A stretch of DNA of 45,830 nt from an uncultured Pseudomonadota bacterium (GTDB lineage Bacteria; Pseudomonadota; Gammaproteobacteria; Burkholderiales; Eutrophovitaceae): contig CAJXOL010000004.1 of the NCBI GenBank assembly GCA_913057675.1, positions 1 through 45,830 on the forward strand, in the 5' to 3' direction. Below are positions 9,219 through 18,582 of the stretch, one piece after another. A program made the position numbers and the translations under genes. Position 1 is the stretch's first letter. The number at the start of each line of letters is the position of its first letter. A model generated the notes under the pieces. It was not told the origin of the DNA. It did not search any database and saw only the letters and a list, made by a program, of their open reading frames with translations.

Positions 9219-10445
9219 ATGAAACGATATGGTGAATTTTTAACGTCAGAAGAAGATTTGATGTTTGTAGAAACAGTGCGCAAATATATAGAGAAAGAAG
9301 TTATGCCTGTTCGCTCGGCATTAGATCAGGATTATTCAGTTTTTGAAAGAATCAATAAAGGCTTGGTTGACCTTGGTATCCAGCGTCGAGGCTTTGCCGA
9401 GAGGCATGGCGGTTTAGGTATTCGGTCTGCTCCGACGGTGTGTGCCATCACCGAGGAAATTTCTAGGGGAGATGCGGGTTTATCTCTTCATTGTTTGCTC
9501 ACGCCATGGTCCCTTGCCGCTGCGATGGGTGCGCGAAATGAATATTTAATGGATAAATTTATTCCTATGTTCGCGTCTGATACACCTCGCGTAGGTTGCA
9601 TGGCCATTACAGAGCCTGCTGGTGGTTGCAACGTGGAAGATAGCGCTGAGAGAGCGAGAACAATACGTACTCGGGCGCGACGAGAAGGCGATGAATGGGT
9701 CATTAACGGAGAAAAAATGTGGCCTAGTGCGGCTGGTATAGCTGACTTGTATTGCGTAGTTTGTACTACTGAAGAGGATAATGATGAAGACAGTTTGGCA
9801 CTTATATATGTACCTAAAGATACCCCTGGACTGAGTTTTGGTAAACCAGAGCCGAAGATGGGTATGCGTGTCACAGACGTTAATGCAGCAATCTACTTTG
9901 ATGATGTTCGAGTGCCAGTTCAGCATCGAGCTGGTGGGCCTGGGGTCGATTGGCAATTATTTCGGGGTAATGTTGCTTGGGGGCGACTTACTAGTGCTCC
10001 AATGAGTTTAGGGTGCGCCCAAGCAGTTCTAGAGGAGGTCATTGAATACACAGGGACTCGAGCTTACGGGGGGAAGCCGGTTCGTAACCATTCGCTTCAA
10101 GGTGCGATGATTGCTGACATGGCCATCGGCATTGAAAGTGCCAGAGCCTATTATATGAGTGTTGCTAAAATGTTTGATAACCGCAAAGTTTATGGCGGTG
10201 TAAATGAGGATTTCTTGTTGGGTAAGGCTAGTGCCGCAAAGGTTTACGCGTGCGACGTGACAGAGATGGTTTGTGCAAAAGCGATGGAGCTTATGGGGTC
10301 TTACGGTTACAGCACGCAAGCGCCGATTGAGAAGTATCTTCGTGACAGTAAGATCATACAGTTATGGCTCGGTGGTTCGCAGTTAGGCCGACTCGATGCT
10401 GCCCAGAGCTTGTACCCATATAATCCAGCGCCTAAGAAGTCATAA
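9219..10445 (+). CDS. Acyl-CoA dehydrogenase family protein
   Basis: 408 aa; MAITEPAGGCNVEDSAERARTIRTRARREGDEWVINGEKMWPSAAGIADLYCVVC, YGGKPVRNHSLQGAMIADMAIGIESARA, AMELMGSYGYSTQAPIEKYLRDSKIIQLWLGGSQ. Confidence 0.95.
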   Translation: MKRYGEFLTSEEDLMFVETVRKYIEKEVMPVRSALDQDYSVFERINKGLVDLGIQRRGFAERHGGLGIRSAPTVCAITEEISRGDAGLSLHCLLTPWSLAAAMGARNEYLMDKFIPMFASDTPRVGCMAITEPAGGCNVEDSAERARTIRTRARREGDEWVINGEKMWPSAAGIADLYCVVCTTEEDNDEDSLALIYVPKDTPGLSFGKPEPKMGMRVTDVNAAIYFDDVRVPVQHRAGGPGVDWQLFRGNVAWGRLTSAPMSLGCAQAVLEEVIEYTGTRAYGGKPVRNHSLQGAMIADMAIGIESARAYYMSVAKMFDNRKVYGGVNEDFLLGKASAAKVYACDVTEMVCAKAMELMGSYGYSTQAPIEKYLRDSKIIQLWLGGSQLGRLDAAQSLYPYNPAPKKS

Positions 10446-10524
10446 AGTATTGCAAACCTATTTCGCTCTGTGTCAGCGCAGCGTGACTAAATGTGAGAAC
10501 TAAGCCTCTGATTAAAAGAATTTT

Positions 10525-10546
10525 CCTGCGAGTAAGGACTCGCAGG
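10525..10546. other. Perfect 8-bp inverted repeat (hairpin) just upstream of the MATE gene start
   Basis: CCTGCGAG-taagga-CTCGCAGG; about 11 nt before GTG 10558; no adjacent T-tract on either strand. Confidence 0.6.
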
Positions 10547-10557
10547 AGCTTACTGAT

Positions 10558-11901
10558 GTGGCTGTAGCGGGTTCGCCACTAGTAGGCGCACCGCTTTTTC
10601 CCACTTTGATGCGTTTGGCGGTGCCGGGGGTTATCGGCTCGCTGTTGCATATGTTGCTCATCGTATTAGAGATTTTCTTGCTAAACCGAGCGGGAATTAC
10701 AGCACTTGCCGCCATCGCCACAGTTTTTCCTTTGATTATGTTGGCGCACATGCTCTCGGCAGGTGCTATTGGTGGTGCAATCAGTGGTGCGGTGGCGCGC
10801 GCGTTGGGGGCAAACGATTTAATTAGGGCGCAAGCGATCTTGCGCAGCGCTATTTTTATCGCGCTATTTGGTGGCGCGGTGATGGCGGTGTTCGTTACGA
10901 TTTTTGGTTCAACATTTTTTTATTGGGTGGGGGCTCGTGATGACGTTCTGATAGCAGCTAATGAGTACGCACAAATTATTTTTTTTGGCGTACCGCTTTT
11001 GTGGCTATTCAATATGTTGTGCTCGGTATTGCGTGGTGCTGGAGCCATGACTCGGGCAGCACTAGCGATGGCTTCGATCGTAATTGTATATTCGATATTA
11101 GGTTTTTGGTTGATGCCAAGCCAGGAATCACTCGTAAATGTAAGCGATACGATGCGCGCTGCTGCTTATATTCTATTAGTGGCGTACGCGGCGGGTGTTG
11201 TGACGGTTTTAGCCTTGATTGTATGGTCTGATCAGCCGGTTCGTTTGAGTGGATATGGATTTGATGGGTCTACCGTGTTGGCGCTGTTGCGCTCAGGTTT
11301 GCTTGCGGGTACGCAATCGACAGCAACTATCATTTACGCACTCATTGCTACAGGACTACTCGGTAGGTTCGGCGTTGACTGGCTTGCCGGTTATGGCTTG
11401 GCTGTGCGTTTGGAGTTGGTGATGGTGCCTGTGGTTTTCGGTATCGGTGGCGCGTTGATAGCGATCGTGGGTGCTTACGCAGGAGCGGGAGAAAGAGCGC
11501 GAGCAATTGAAGTTGCATGGCGTGGAACGCTCGCTAATATTGTAATCGTTGGTGCGGTTGGTTTTATTCTTGGTTTAAACGCTGATTGGTGGTGTGATGG
11601 CCTTGGTAGTGGCCAGGAAGTAGTAGCACATTGCAGTATTACGTTGCAGATTTTAGGGCCTTTTTATGGCTTTTTCGCAGCGGGTCTTGGCCTTTATTTT
11701 GCTAGTCAAGGACTGAACACCTTAGCGTGGCCTGTTTTGGGCTCTTTATTGCGGACACTAATCGTTGCCAGCGGATTATTATTGTTGAAGTTTGACTGGT
11801 TTGGGACGCCCGAGGATATTTTATGGTTGGTTGCTTGTGCAATGGTGGTGTACGGGGTATTTGTTGTTGCAGGTTTAAGATTCCGAGCTTGGCGTACGTG
11901 A
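10558..11901 (+). CDS. MATE family efflux transporter
   Basis: 447 aa polytopic; PTLMRLAVPGVIGSLLHMLLIVLEIFLLNRAG..., GAIGGAISGAVARALGANDLIRAQAILRSA, VVFGIGGALIAIVGAYAGAGERARAIEVAWRGT; GTG start. Confidence 0.88.
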   Translation: MAVAGSPLVGAPLFPTLMRLAVPGVIGSLLHMLLIVLEIFLLNRAGITALAAIATVFPLIMLAHMLSAGAIGGAISGAVARALGANDLIRAQAILRSAIFIALFGGAVMAVFVTIFGSTFFYWVGARDDVLIAANEYAQIIFFGVPLLWLFNMLCSVLRGAGAMTRAALAMASIVIVYSILGFWLMPSQESLVNVSDTMRAAAYILLVAYAAGVVTVLALIVWSDQPVRLSGYGFDGSTVLALLRSGLLAGTQSTATIIYALIATGLLGRFGVDWLAGYGLAVRLELVMVPVVFGIGGALIAIVGAYAGAGERARAIEVAWRGTLANIVIVGAVGFILGLNADWWCDGLGSGQEVVAHCSITLQILGPFYGFFAAGLGLYFASQGLNTLAWPVLGSLLRTLIVASGLLLLKFDWFGTPEDILWLVACAMVVYGVFVVAGLRFRAWRT

Positions 11902-11982
11902 TAGAATTTTGAGTTCTATTATTTCTTTTCGACGTAAAGTTTTACTGATTCAGTAGGCTATACAAAATTTTATAGGACAATT

Positions 11983-13128
11983 ATGACCGCTTCAATTCCG
12001 GCTAAAGCGCTGCAATTACATTCTTTAATCCGTGCTGAAGGTGAGCTCGAAATATCGTTAGTTGATGTCGAGATTCCTGAGCCTGCCGCGGATGAGGTGC
12101 TGGTGCGTATTGAGGCCACACCCATTAACCCTTCCGACTTAGGCTTACTTTTTGGCGCTGCTGACCTTTCTACAGCCACTGTCTCTGGAACTAATGAATA
12201 TCCTGTGGTGAGTGCGAGGGTGCCCGAGAAAGCTATGAAGGCGATGGCTGGACGATTGGGCCAATCGATGCCTGTCGGTAATGAGGGTGCGGGAGTGGTC
12301 GTTAAAGCCGGCAGTTCAGCGGCGGCTCAACACCTGTTAGGTAAAAAAGTTGCGATGCTTGGTGGTGCGATGTATGCCCAATATCGATGTATCAACGTTG
12401 AACGATGCTTAAAACTGCCGGACGATGTGACGCCGGCAGAGGGTGCGAGTTGCTTTGTAAACCCAATGACCGTCCTTGGCATGGTTGAAACGATGCGTGG
12501 TGACGGACACAGTGCGTTAATACACGCCGCTGCCGCATCTAATTTGGGTTTAATGCTCAACCGCATTTGTATTAAGGACGAGATCCCGTTAGTTAATATT
12601 GTGCGAAAGCAAGAGCAGGTCGACTTACTCAAAGCTGAGGGCGCTAAATTTGTTTGTAATACTGAATCTCCTAATTTTTTAGCTGAGTTGACGGATGCCA
12701 TTGCGGCGACCAAAGCGACGGTCGCATTCGACCCTATTGGGGGGGGTAGATTGTCAGGGCAAATTTTAACTTGTATGGAAGCGGCTTTGAATCGAGATCC
12801 AAAGGAATATAGTCGCTATGGATCAACGACTCACAAGCAGGTATACATCTACGGCACCATGGATACTTCCAAAACAGAAATAGTTCGTAATTTCGGGTTT
12901 TCGTGGGGCATGGGAGGCTGGCTACTTTTTAACTTTTTAGCGAAGATTGGCTCAGCCGCAGAAGAGAAGTTGCGCCAACGTATTGCGAATGAATTAAAGA
13001 CTACATTTGCTAGTAACTACTCACACGAAGTCTCTTTAGCTGGTGCGCTTCAGTTGGATGCGATTAACGCTTATGTCAAAAAGTCTACTGGGACAAAATA
13101 TTTAATGAATCCGAATAAAGACATGTGA
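11983..13128 (+). CDS. Zinc-binding/MDR superfamily dehydrogenase (quinone oxidoreductase-like)
   Basis: ADEVLVRIEATPINPSDLGLLFGAADL, MPVGNEGAGVVVKAGSSA, GKKVAMLGGAMYAQY, AHuman-independent Rossmann-like region ALIHAAAASNLGLMLNRICIKDEIPLVNIVRKQEQVDLLKAEGAKFV. Confidence 0.87.
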   Translation: MTASIPAKALQLHSLIRAEGELEISLVDVEIPEPAADEVLVRIEATPINPSDLGLLFGAADLSTATVSGTNEYPVVSARVPEKAMKAMAGRLGQSMPVGNEGAGVVVKAGSSAAAQHLLGKKVAMLGGAMYAQYRCINVERCLKLPDDVTPAEGASCFVNPMTVLGMVETMRGDGHSALIHAAAASNLGLMLNRICIKDEIPLVNIVRKQEQVDLLKAEGAKFVCNTESPNFLAELTDAIAATKATVAFDPIGGGRLSGQILTCMEAALNRDPKEYSRYGSTTHKQVYIYGTMDTSKTEIVRNFGFSWGMGGWLLFNFLAKIGSAAEEKLRQRIANELKTTFASNYSHEVSLAGALQLDAINAYVKKSTGTKYLMNPNKDM

Positions 13129-13183
13129 TTCTGATGTGTGGATTGTGCACTATTGGTTGAATTAATTTAGGGTGGTGATTTGT

Positions 13184-13990
13184 ATGGATCTGTATGGATC
13201 TGCGTATTTTTATCGTATCTGCCGACCTCGTCAATTTGAAAGGCTACCATTGCAGCTCGGTTTTGCGGAATTGAAATTGACGTAGTCAAAGCTCATCATA
13301 GAGATTTGTCGCGATGGTTGTGAAATTTTGAGGCACATCTGATCACTGAATAGGAGCGTGAAGATCTTGCTCCGTTTTCACGACAGCCTCTTTTAGGTTT
13401 TGGCGGCGATGTCCTTCACAAAACTGACGGTTTTTTTTGATGCAAATTCATTTGGAACCATCCCGACAGCATTTAACCCAGACGGTTGTGGAGGAATATT
13501 TGAGTCAAACAGCATTATGCGATCTGTTGCAAGGCTTGGTTCGATTACGTGCTCACTGTATAGAGACGATGCGTACTCCGCATCTCGTATTGATAGCTTT
13601 CTTGATGCGACTCTGGTGTTTGCTTGCGACTCAAAGCTTTATTTGTTGTCCCTTTTGGAGGGCACTTTCACGAGTAATTTACATGAGACTGCGAAGCAGG
13701 CGTTATGCACCTATTTGAGCAGGCTTAATCGCGCGTTGTCACCTGATCGATCCTGTTTGGTGGGCGATACTTTTAGTATTGTCGATATATGCGTAATTGC
13801 CGAGCTCGCATTATTTTTTCGCGAGCGTGATTATGAGAAAATCCTCAGTGAGTTCCATCTTAGTCCCACCGCTGACGCTGAAATTAATGAATATTATCCG
13901 CTTATCGCTGATCATTTTCATAAGTTATGTGAGCATGAAGCATTTGTGCCAGACGTTCTTTCCCATATGGAGAAATTATTGTTAGGCTAA
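13184..13990 (+). pseudogene. Decayed glutathione S-transferase family gene (eEF1Bgamma-like GST)
   Basis: ORF 13400..13990 carries GST-like GGIFESNSIMRSVARLG...SRIDSFLD...CLVGDTFSIVDICVIAELALFF. Upstream N-terminal GST pieces MDLYGSAYFYRIC (from ATG 13184) and KATIAARFCGIEIDVVKAHHRDLSRWL (13240-13320) are in disrupted frames with stops. Confidence 0.6.
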
Positions 13991-14132
13991 CTGAATAATT
14001 TGTGTTTTTGATTAGAGGCGACTCTATGTTCATAGTAGGTACACTTCTGCATTAGGATAGGAACTTTCCAGTTAACAATTTCTCGTATTATTTTAAATTC
14101 AATCATGCGGTTTTCATGAGTTTGGAGTTTTA

Positions 14133-15572
14133 GTGCTTATTGCGACATTAAAAAAATCACATGGCGTTAAAGCTTTTTTAATTTGGCTTGGGTTAATTTG
14201 CGCCGTTGATGCGCAAGCTGACTACCGTTATCGAGTTTCTACAGGCTCTGATTTGAAAAAATTGACCGTCGAACTTTGTTTTGAAGGTCAGGCGCCAGAA
14301 AAGTTAGTTGCTGAGTCTCTAGACGCATCCGTTGCCTTGATCGGCGCTTGGCATGAGTCTGGTGAGCGGATAAATTTATCTGGATTTATTCCCACTGGTA
14401 GCGTTCCTGTAGGGGCTTGTATTCACTATCAAGTGGATATCTCTAGGGGAGTGCAGCGGCATGACATGACGGGACCTAAGGTCTACAGATCGATAGGTGC
14501 AACTGCTGTATCCAATGGCCTTTGGTTTTGGCGTCCTGAGGTTATTCCAAAAAGCCGTCGAGTCTTCGTAGAGTTTAAATTGCCTGCTGACTATTCTCTT
14601 TCAACTTCCTGGAACCTAACCGAAACTGATGGCGTGTTAGAGGTTCCTGCAACGCCCTTTGATTGGCCGTCTTGGATTGTGCTAGGTCGCTTTTTTAAAA
14701 AAGAAGTGATCGCCAATGGGACTCAATTCGATATCTCTATCCTAGACGGCTCACCTACGCCTGATGCTGAGGCATTGGCTAGTTGGATCGATAAGGAAGT
14801 GGCACATGTGCAATCCGCAATCGGAGAAATTCCATTTTCAAATGTTCAGGTGTTCATATTCCCTAATGCTAGGGCAAGGCAGCCGGTACCGATTGCTTAT
14901 GTTACCCGGGGAGGAAATCCAACTCTGCATTTAATGATTAATCAGCGGAGAAAAATGCAAGAGTTCTTAGATGATTGGACTGTCACTCATGAGTTATCGC
15001 ATTTATTCCTCCCGTTTATTTCGCCGGATGATGCTTGGCTTTATGAAGGGCTCGCGAGTTATTACCAATATGTGGTTCGTTCTCGTGAAGGATTGCTAAG
15101 TTCAGAGAAGGCTTGGTCGAATCTTATTTATGGCTTCCACAGAGGGACTCGCGAAGCGGAGGCAAGGGGTCTGACTTTACTCGAGGCGACTCAAAAGATG
15201 TATCAAGGAGAACCTTTCATGCAGGTTTATTGGGGAGGGGCGGCGATGATGTTGATTGCGGATGTTCAGTTGCGAAAGAGATCAAATGGAGCGTGGTCAC
15301 TTGATCGTGTGATACGGGAATTTAATTTATGTTGTATGGATAGAACACGAGCCTGGACGGCGCTCGAGGTACTTTCAAGTTTTGACGAATTGTGCGGTTA
15401 CTCCTTATTCGTTCCACTTATGGATCGTTATGCGAATACTAATGAATTCCCAGATCTAGCTAATACGTTCCAGTTGCTTGGTATGGTTGTAGAGCAAGCT
15501 GACGTGACGTTATTGGATGATGCCGACCAGCAATCTCTTCGAAATAAAATTATGCTTAGACCGAGCCTGTAA
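14133..15572 (+). CDS. Secreted/periplasmic gluzincin-type metallopeptidase, M61/MA-clan-like (paralogue 1)
   Basis: N-terminal hydrophobic segment; VTHELSHLFLPFISPDDAWLYEGLASYYQYVVRSREGLL (HEXXH-x14-E), VYWGGAAMMLIADVQLRKRSNGAWSLDRVI; GTG start. Confidence 0.75.
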   Translation: MLIATLKKSHGVKAFLIWLGLICAVDAQADYRYRVSTGSDLKKLTVELCFEGQAPEKLVAESLDASVALIGAWHESGERINLSGFIPTGSVPVGACIHYQVDISRGVQRHDMTGPKVYRSIGATAVSNGLWFWRPEVIPKSRRVFVEFKLPADYSLSTSWNLTETDGVLEVPATPFDWPSWIVLGRFFKKEVIANGTQFDISILDGSPTPDAEALASWIDKEVAHVQSAIGEIPFSNVQVFIFPNARARQPVPIAYVTRGGNPTLHLMINQRRKMQEFLDDWTVTHELSHLFLPFISPDDAWLYEGLASYYQYVVRSREGLLSSEKAWSNLIYGFHRGTREAEARGLTLLEATQKMYQGEPFMQVYWGGAAMMLIADVQLRKRSNGAWSLDRVIREFNLCCMDRTRAWTALEVLSSFDELCGYSLFVPLMDRYANTNEFPDLANTFQLLGMVVEQADVTLLDDADQQSLRNKIMLRPSL

Positions 15573-15705
15573 GAATTATTTGATTAACTTGCAGCGAACC
15601 GCCTGTGTGATTGATTTCTCTTAGACTTTCTGAAAAAGGTTTACGTATCAATATGCTAACTTAGGTTTTATAACCACTTGAAATCGAAAGTAGTAATTTC
15701 AAAAA

Positions 15706-17121
15706 ATGAGAAAAATATTTTATTTGGCGCTTTTTTTTTCGTTAATTTCGTTTGCAAAAGGTGAAGTACCGCCTCTAACGTATCAAGTAACTGTTGAGAA
15801 TGACCTCCGATCATTCGCGGTGTCAGCTTGTTTTAGCGGGAATCTCCCTGCGTTTCTATACGCAAATGACGCTTTCGGATCATTTGTGAGAAATGTGAGG
15901 CTTGATACTGGCGATATGCTGGAGTTGGACGTTGACTCAGTTGCTATTCCGCAAGACAACGCTGCGCGATGCATTTTTTACGATGTGTTTCTCCAACCAA
16001 GGAATCAAGGCGAGCAGCGCGGCGGCGCCGAAACGAGGTTAATAGAGGATCGAAATATGCTCACCTCAATTGGTGATTGGTTGGTGAGGCCTAAGCCGGA
16101 CGCTTTCTACGAGTCATTCGAGATTGGTTTTAGCGTCCCTGAGGACATTTTTGTTTCAACACCTTGGCGTCGAACTGGGAAGACGAGTTTCATTGGTGCG
16201 AATACCCCAATTTCGTGGGAAGGTATCGTGGCGCTGACAAATCGAGAACCCAATGTGATTGATGTTGCAGGGAGTATGTTTGAAGTCAGTATTTTGGGGG
16301 ACTTTGGGCGTACAAATCAAGAAGACTTGGTTCGCTGGGTTACGCGATCAGCGCAGGGCGTCTCTGGACTCATGGGGTTTTTCCCTAGTCCCCATGTGCA
16401 AGTGGTCGTTAGCCCTAGTGATAGAGGTAATGCTGTTGTTCCCTGGGCATATGTGACGCGTGGTGGTGGTGCGGGCATTCACTTGTTCGTTAATCGGGAT
16501 GCCAGCGTAGAGCAGCTCTTATGGGATTGGAGTCTTCCTCATGAGATGTCACATTTTTTGTTCCCACATATTAATACCAGTGATTATTGGGTTATCGAGG
16601 GATTACCAACTTACTTACAGCATCTTTCGATGGTTGAAAGTGGCGCTATAAGCGCGACGGAGTCATGGTCGAGGTTGTACCGAGGTTTTGTTGTAGGTGC
16701 TAAAGCGGGGCGAGGATTAACGGTGGCAGAGTCCGTAGGTCGCCTTTCCAAGAGGGGGACCTACCGACATATTTACTGGGGTGGGGCGGCATACTTTTTT
16801 GGTATCGATGTGGAGTTGAGACGTAAGTCTCAAGGAACGTTGACTTTGCTGGATGTGCTGATCAAATATTATGGATGCTGTTATGATGCAAAACGAAGTA
16901 TTCCTGGTGATCAATTGTTAGCTGATCTAGATTCGCTGTTAAATGATGATTTGTTTATTCGCCGAAAAAATAAAGAAATCATAGCTGAACAATTTCCTAA
17001 TTATATGGCTACATTTAAAGCGCTTGGCATTCAATTTTTGGGAAGTAACCCTGTATTTGATGAGGATGAGCAAAGTGGTATATCCAGTCAAATTATGAAG
17101 CATTCAGGGTCCCGTCATTAA
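15706..17121 (+). CDS. Secreted/periplasmic gluzincin-type metallopeptidase, M61/MA-clan-like (paralogue 2)
   Basis: Signal peptide MRKIFYLALFFSLISFAKG; LPHEMSHFLFPHINTSDYWVIEGLPTYLQHLSMVESGAI (HEXXH-x14-E), IYWGGAAYFFGIDVELRRKSQGTLTLLDVL; clear paralogue of the preceding CDS. Confidence 0.75.
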   Translation: MRKIFYLALFFSLISFAKGEVPPLTYQVTVENDLRSFAVSACFSGNLPAFLYANDAFGSFVRNVRLDTGDMLELDVDSVAIPQDNAARCIFYDVFLQPRNQGEQRGGAETRLIEDRNMLTSIGDWLVRPKPDAFYESFEIGFSVPEDIFVSTPWRRTGKTSFIGANTPISWEGIVALTNREPNVIDVAGSMFEVSILGDFGRTNQEDLVRWVTRSAQGVSGLMGFFPSPHVQVVVSPSDRGNAVVPWAYVTRGGGAGIHLFVNRDASVEQLLWDWSLPHEMSHFLFPHINTSDYWVIEGLPTYLQHLSMVESGAISATESWSRLYRGFVVGAKAGRGLTVAESVGRLSKRGTYRHIYWGGAAYFFGIDVELRRKSQGTLTLLDVLIKYYGCCYDAKRSIPGDQLLADLDSLLNDDLFIRRKNKEIIAEQFPNYMATFKALGIQFLGSNPVFDEDEQSGISSQIMKHSGSRH

Positions 17122-17146
17122 ATTTAATTGATATTTTAATAAACGT

Positions 17147-18559
17147 ATGAGTAAAGCAGATGTTTGTTTTCTTCCCGCCCACACTATGCTTGACTTGGTG
17201 CGTCAGCGGAAGATTTCCGCCACAGAGTTGCTAGATTGCCATTTGGACCAAATAGAAAATGTTAATTCGAAAATTAATGCCATTGTCACGTTAGACGAGG
17301 AGAGAGCAAGAGTTACTGCCAAGAATATCGATCAGCGGATCATGACTCAGGCTCCACTGGGGTTATTGGAAGGACTACCTGTTGCGCATAAAGATCTAAC
17401 TGTAACGAAGGGCATCAGGACGACTTTTGGGTCCCCGCTTTACGAGGACTTTATCCCCGACCAGGACGCTTTGATTGTTGAGCGGTTTCGCCACTCGGGT
17501 GCCGTTACTTTAGGGAAAACCAATACACCAGAGTTCGGTGCTGGAAGTCAAACTTTTAATAAGGTTTTTGGCGCTACTCGAAATCCATATGACTTAGATA
17601 AAACTTGCGGCGGTTCGAGTGGTGGGGCTGCTGCTGCACTTGCGTCTGGTCTCGTGCCCATTGCCGATGGATCGGACCTAGGGGGATCGCTAAGAAATCC
17701 GGCGAGTTTTTGTAATGTAGTTGGTCTTAGGCCGTCGACAGGTCTTATTCCAACCTGGCCAAACCCTTCAGCTTGGTTTCCGCTCTCCGTACTTGGCCCA
17801 ATGGCTAGGACGGTTAAAGATGTTTCACTGATGCTGTCTGCGATCGCTGGTCCAGATCCGCGTTGTCCACTGTCGATCGCACAGAGCCCGGACATTTTTC
17901 GACAAGATTTGGGCAGAGATTTTAGTGGTGTAAGAGTTGCCTGGAGCAGAACTCTGGGTGACTTGCCTGTAGACGATGAGGTACTTAAAGTCATTGAAAC
18001 AGCTGTTCATCGACTCGAAGACACAGGGTGCATTATTGAGGAGGTTGACCCAAATTTAACTGAAGCTGATGAGGTCTTCCACGTGTTAAGAGCGTGGCAT
18101 ATGGAGTCGGCACTTGGTGAGCTTTTAGCAGCGCACCCAGATCAGTTTAAAGATACTCTGATATGGAATATTGAGCAGGGAAGAACGCTTACAGGGCCTG
18201 ACGTAGCTCGAGCGGAGCGGCTAAGGAGCACGATGTTTGAGAGACTTAATCGATTTATGAATACATATGAGTTTATAATTTGTCCTGTAACGCAGGTCTT
18301 ACCATTTGATGTCGATCTCCCCTACGTCAGTAAAATTAATGGGAGCACCCTATCAAACTACCTTGATTGGATGAAATCCTGTTTTCGCGTCAGTGCCACT
18401 GGCCATCCCGCACTTTCGGTACCCGCTGGATTTTCGTCATCTGGATTGCCGGTTGGGCTTCAGATAGTTGGCCGTTTTAGAGATGATTTTGGTGTGCTGC
18501 AATTCGGGCATGCTTTTGAGCAGTTAAGTGAATTTTGGAAAGTTCGACCCAAAATTTAA
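17147..18559 (+). CDS. Amidase (amidase signature family)
   Basis: Ser-cisSer-Lys signature: LPVAHKDLTVTKG, TCGGSSGGAAAALASGLVPIADGSDLGGSLRNPASFCNVVGLRPSTGLIP. Confidence 0.95.
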   Translation: MSKADVCFLPAHTMLDLVRQRKISATELLDCHLDQIENVNSKINAIVTLDEERARVTAKNIDQRIMTQAPLGLLEGLPVAHKDLTVTKGIRTTFGSPLYEDFIPDQDALIVERFRHSGAVTLGKTNTPEFGAGSQTFNKVFGATRNPYDLDKTCGGSSGGAAAALASGLVPIADGSDLGGSLRNPASFCNVVGLRPSTGLIPTWPNPSAWFPLSVLGPMARTVKDVSLMLSAIAGPDPRCPLSIAQSPDIFRQDLGRDFSGVRVAWSRTLGDLPVDDEVLKVIETAVHRLEDTGCIIEEVDPNLTEADEVFHVLRAWHMESALGELLAAHPDQFKDTLIWNIEQGRTLTGPDVARAERLRSTMFERLNRFMNTYEFIICPVTQVLPFDVDLPYVSKINGSTLSNYLDWMKSCFRVSATGHPALSVPAGFSSSGLPVGLQIVGRFRDDFGVLQFGHAFEQLSEFWKVRPKI

Positions 18560-18582
18560 GACTATATTTGGAGGTGTAACTC

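Noticed and set aside
9546-9956. 136-aa minus-strand ORF inside the acyl-CoA dehydrogenase gene
   Set aside because: Antisense to a strongly conserved CDS and no recognisable domain; treated as chance frame.
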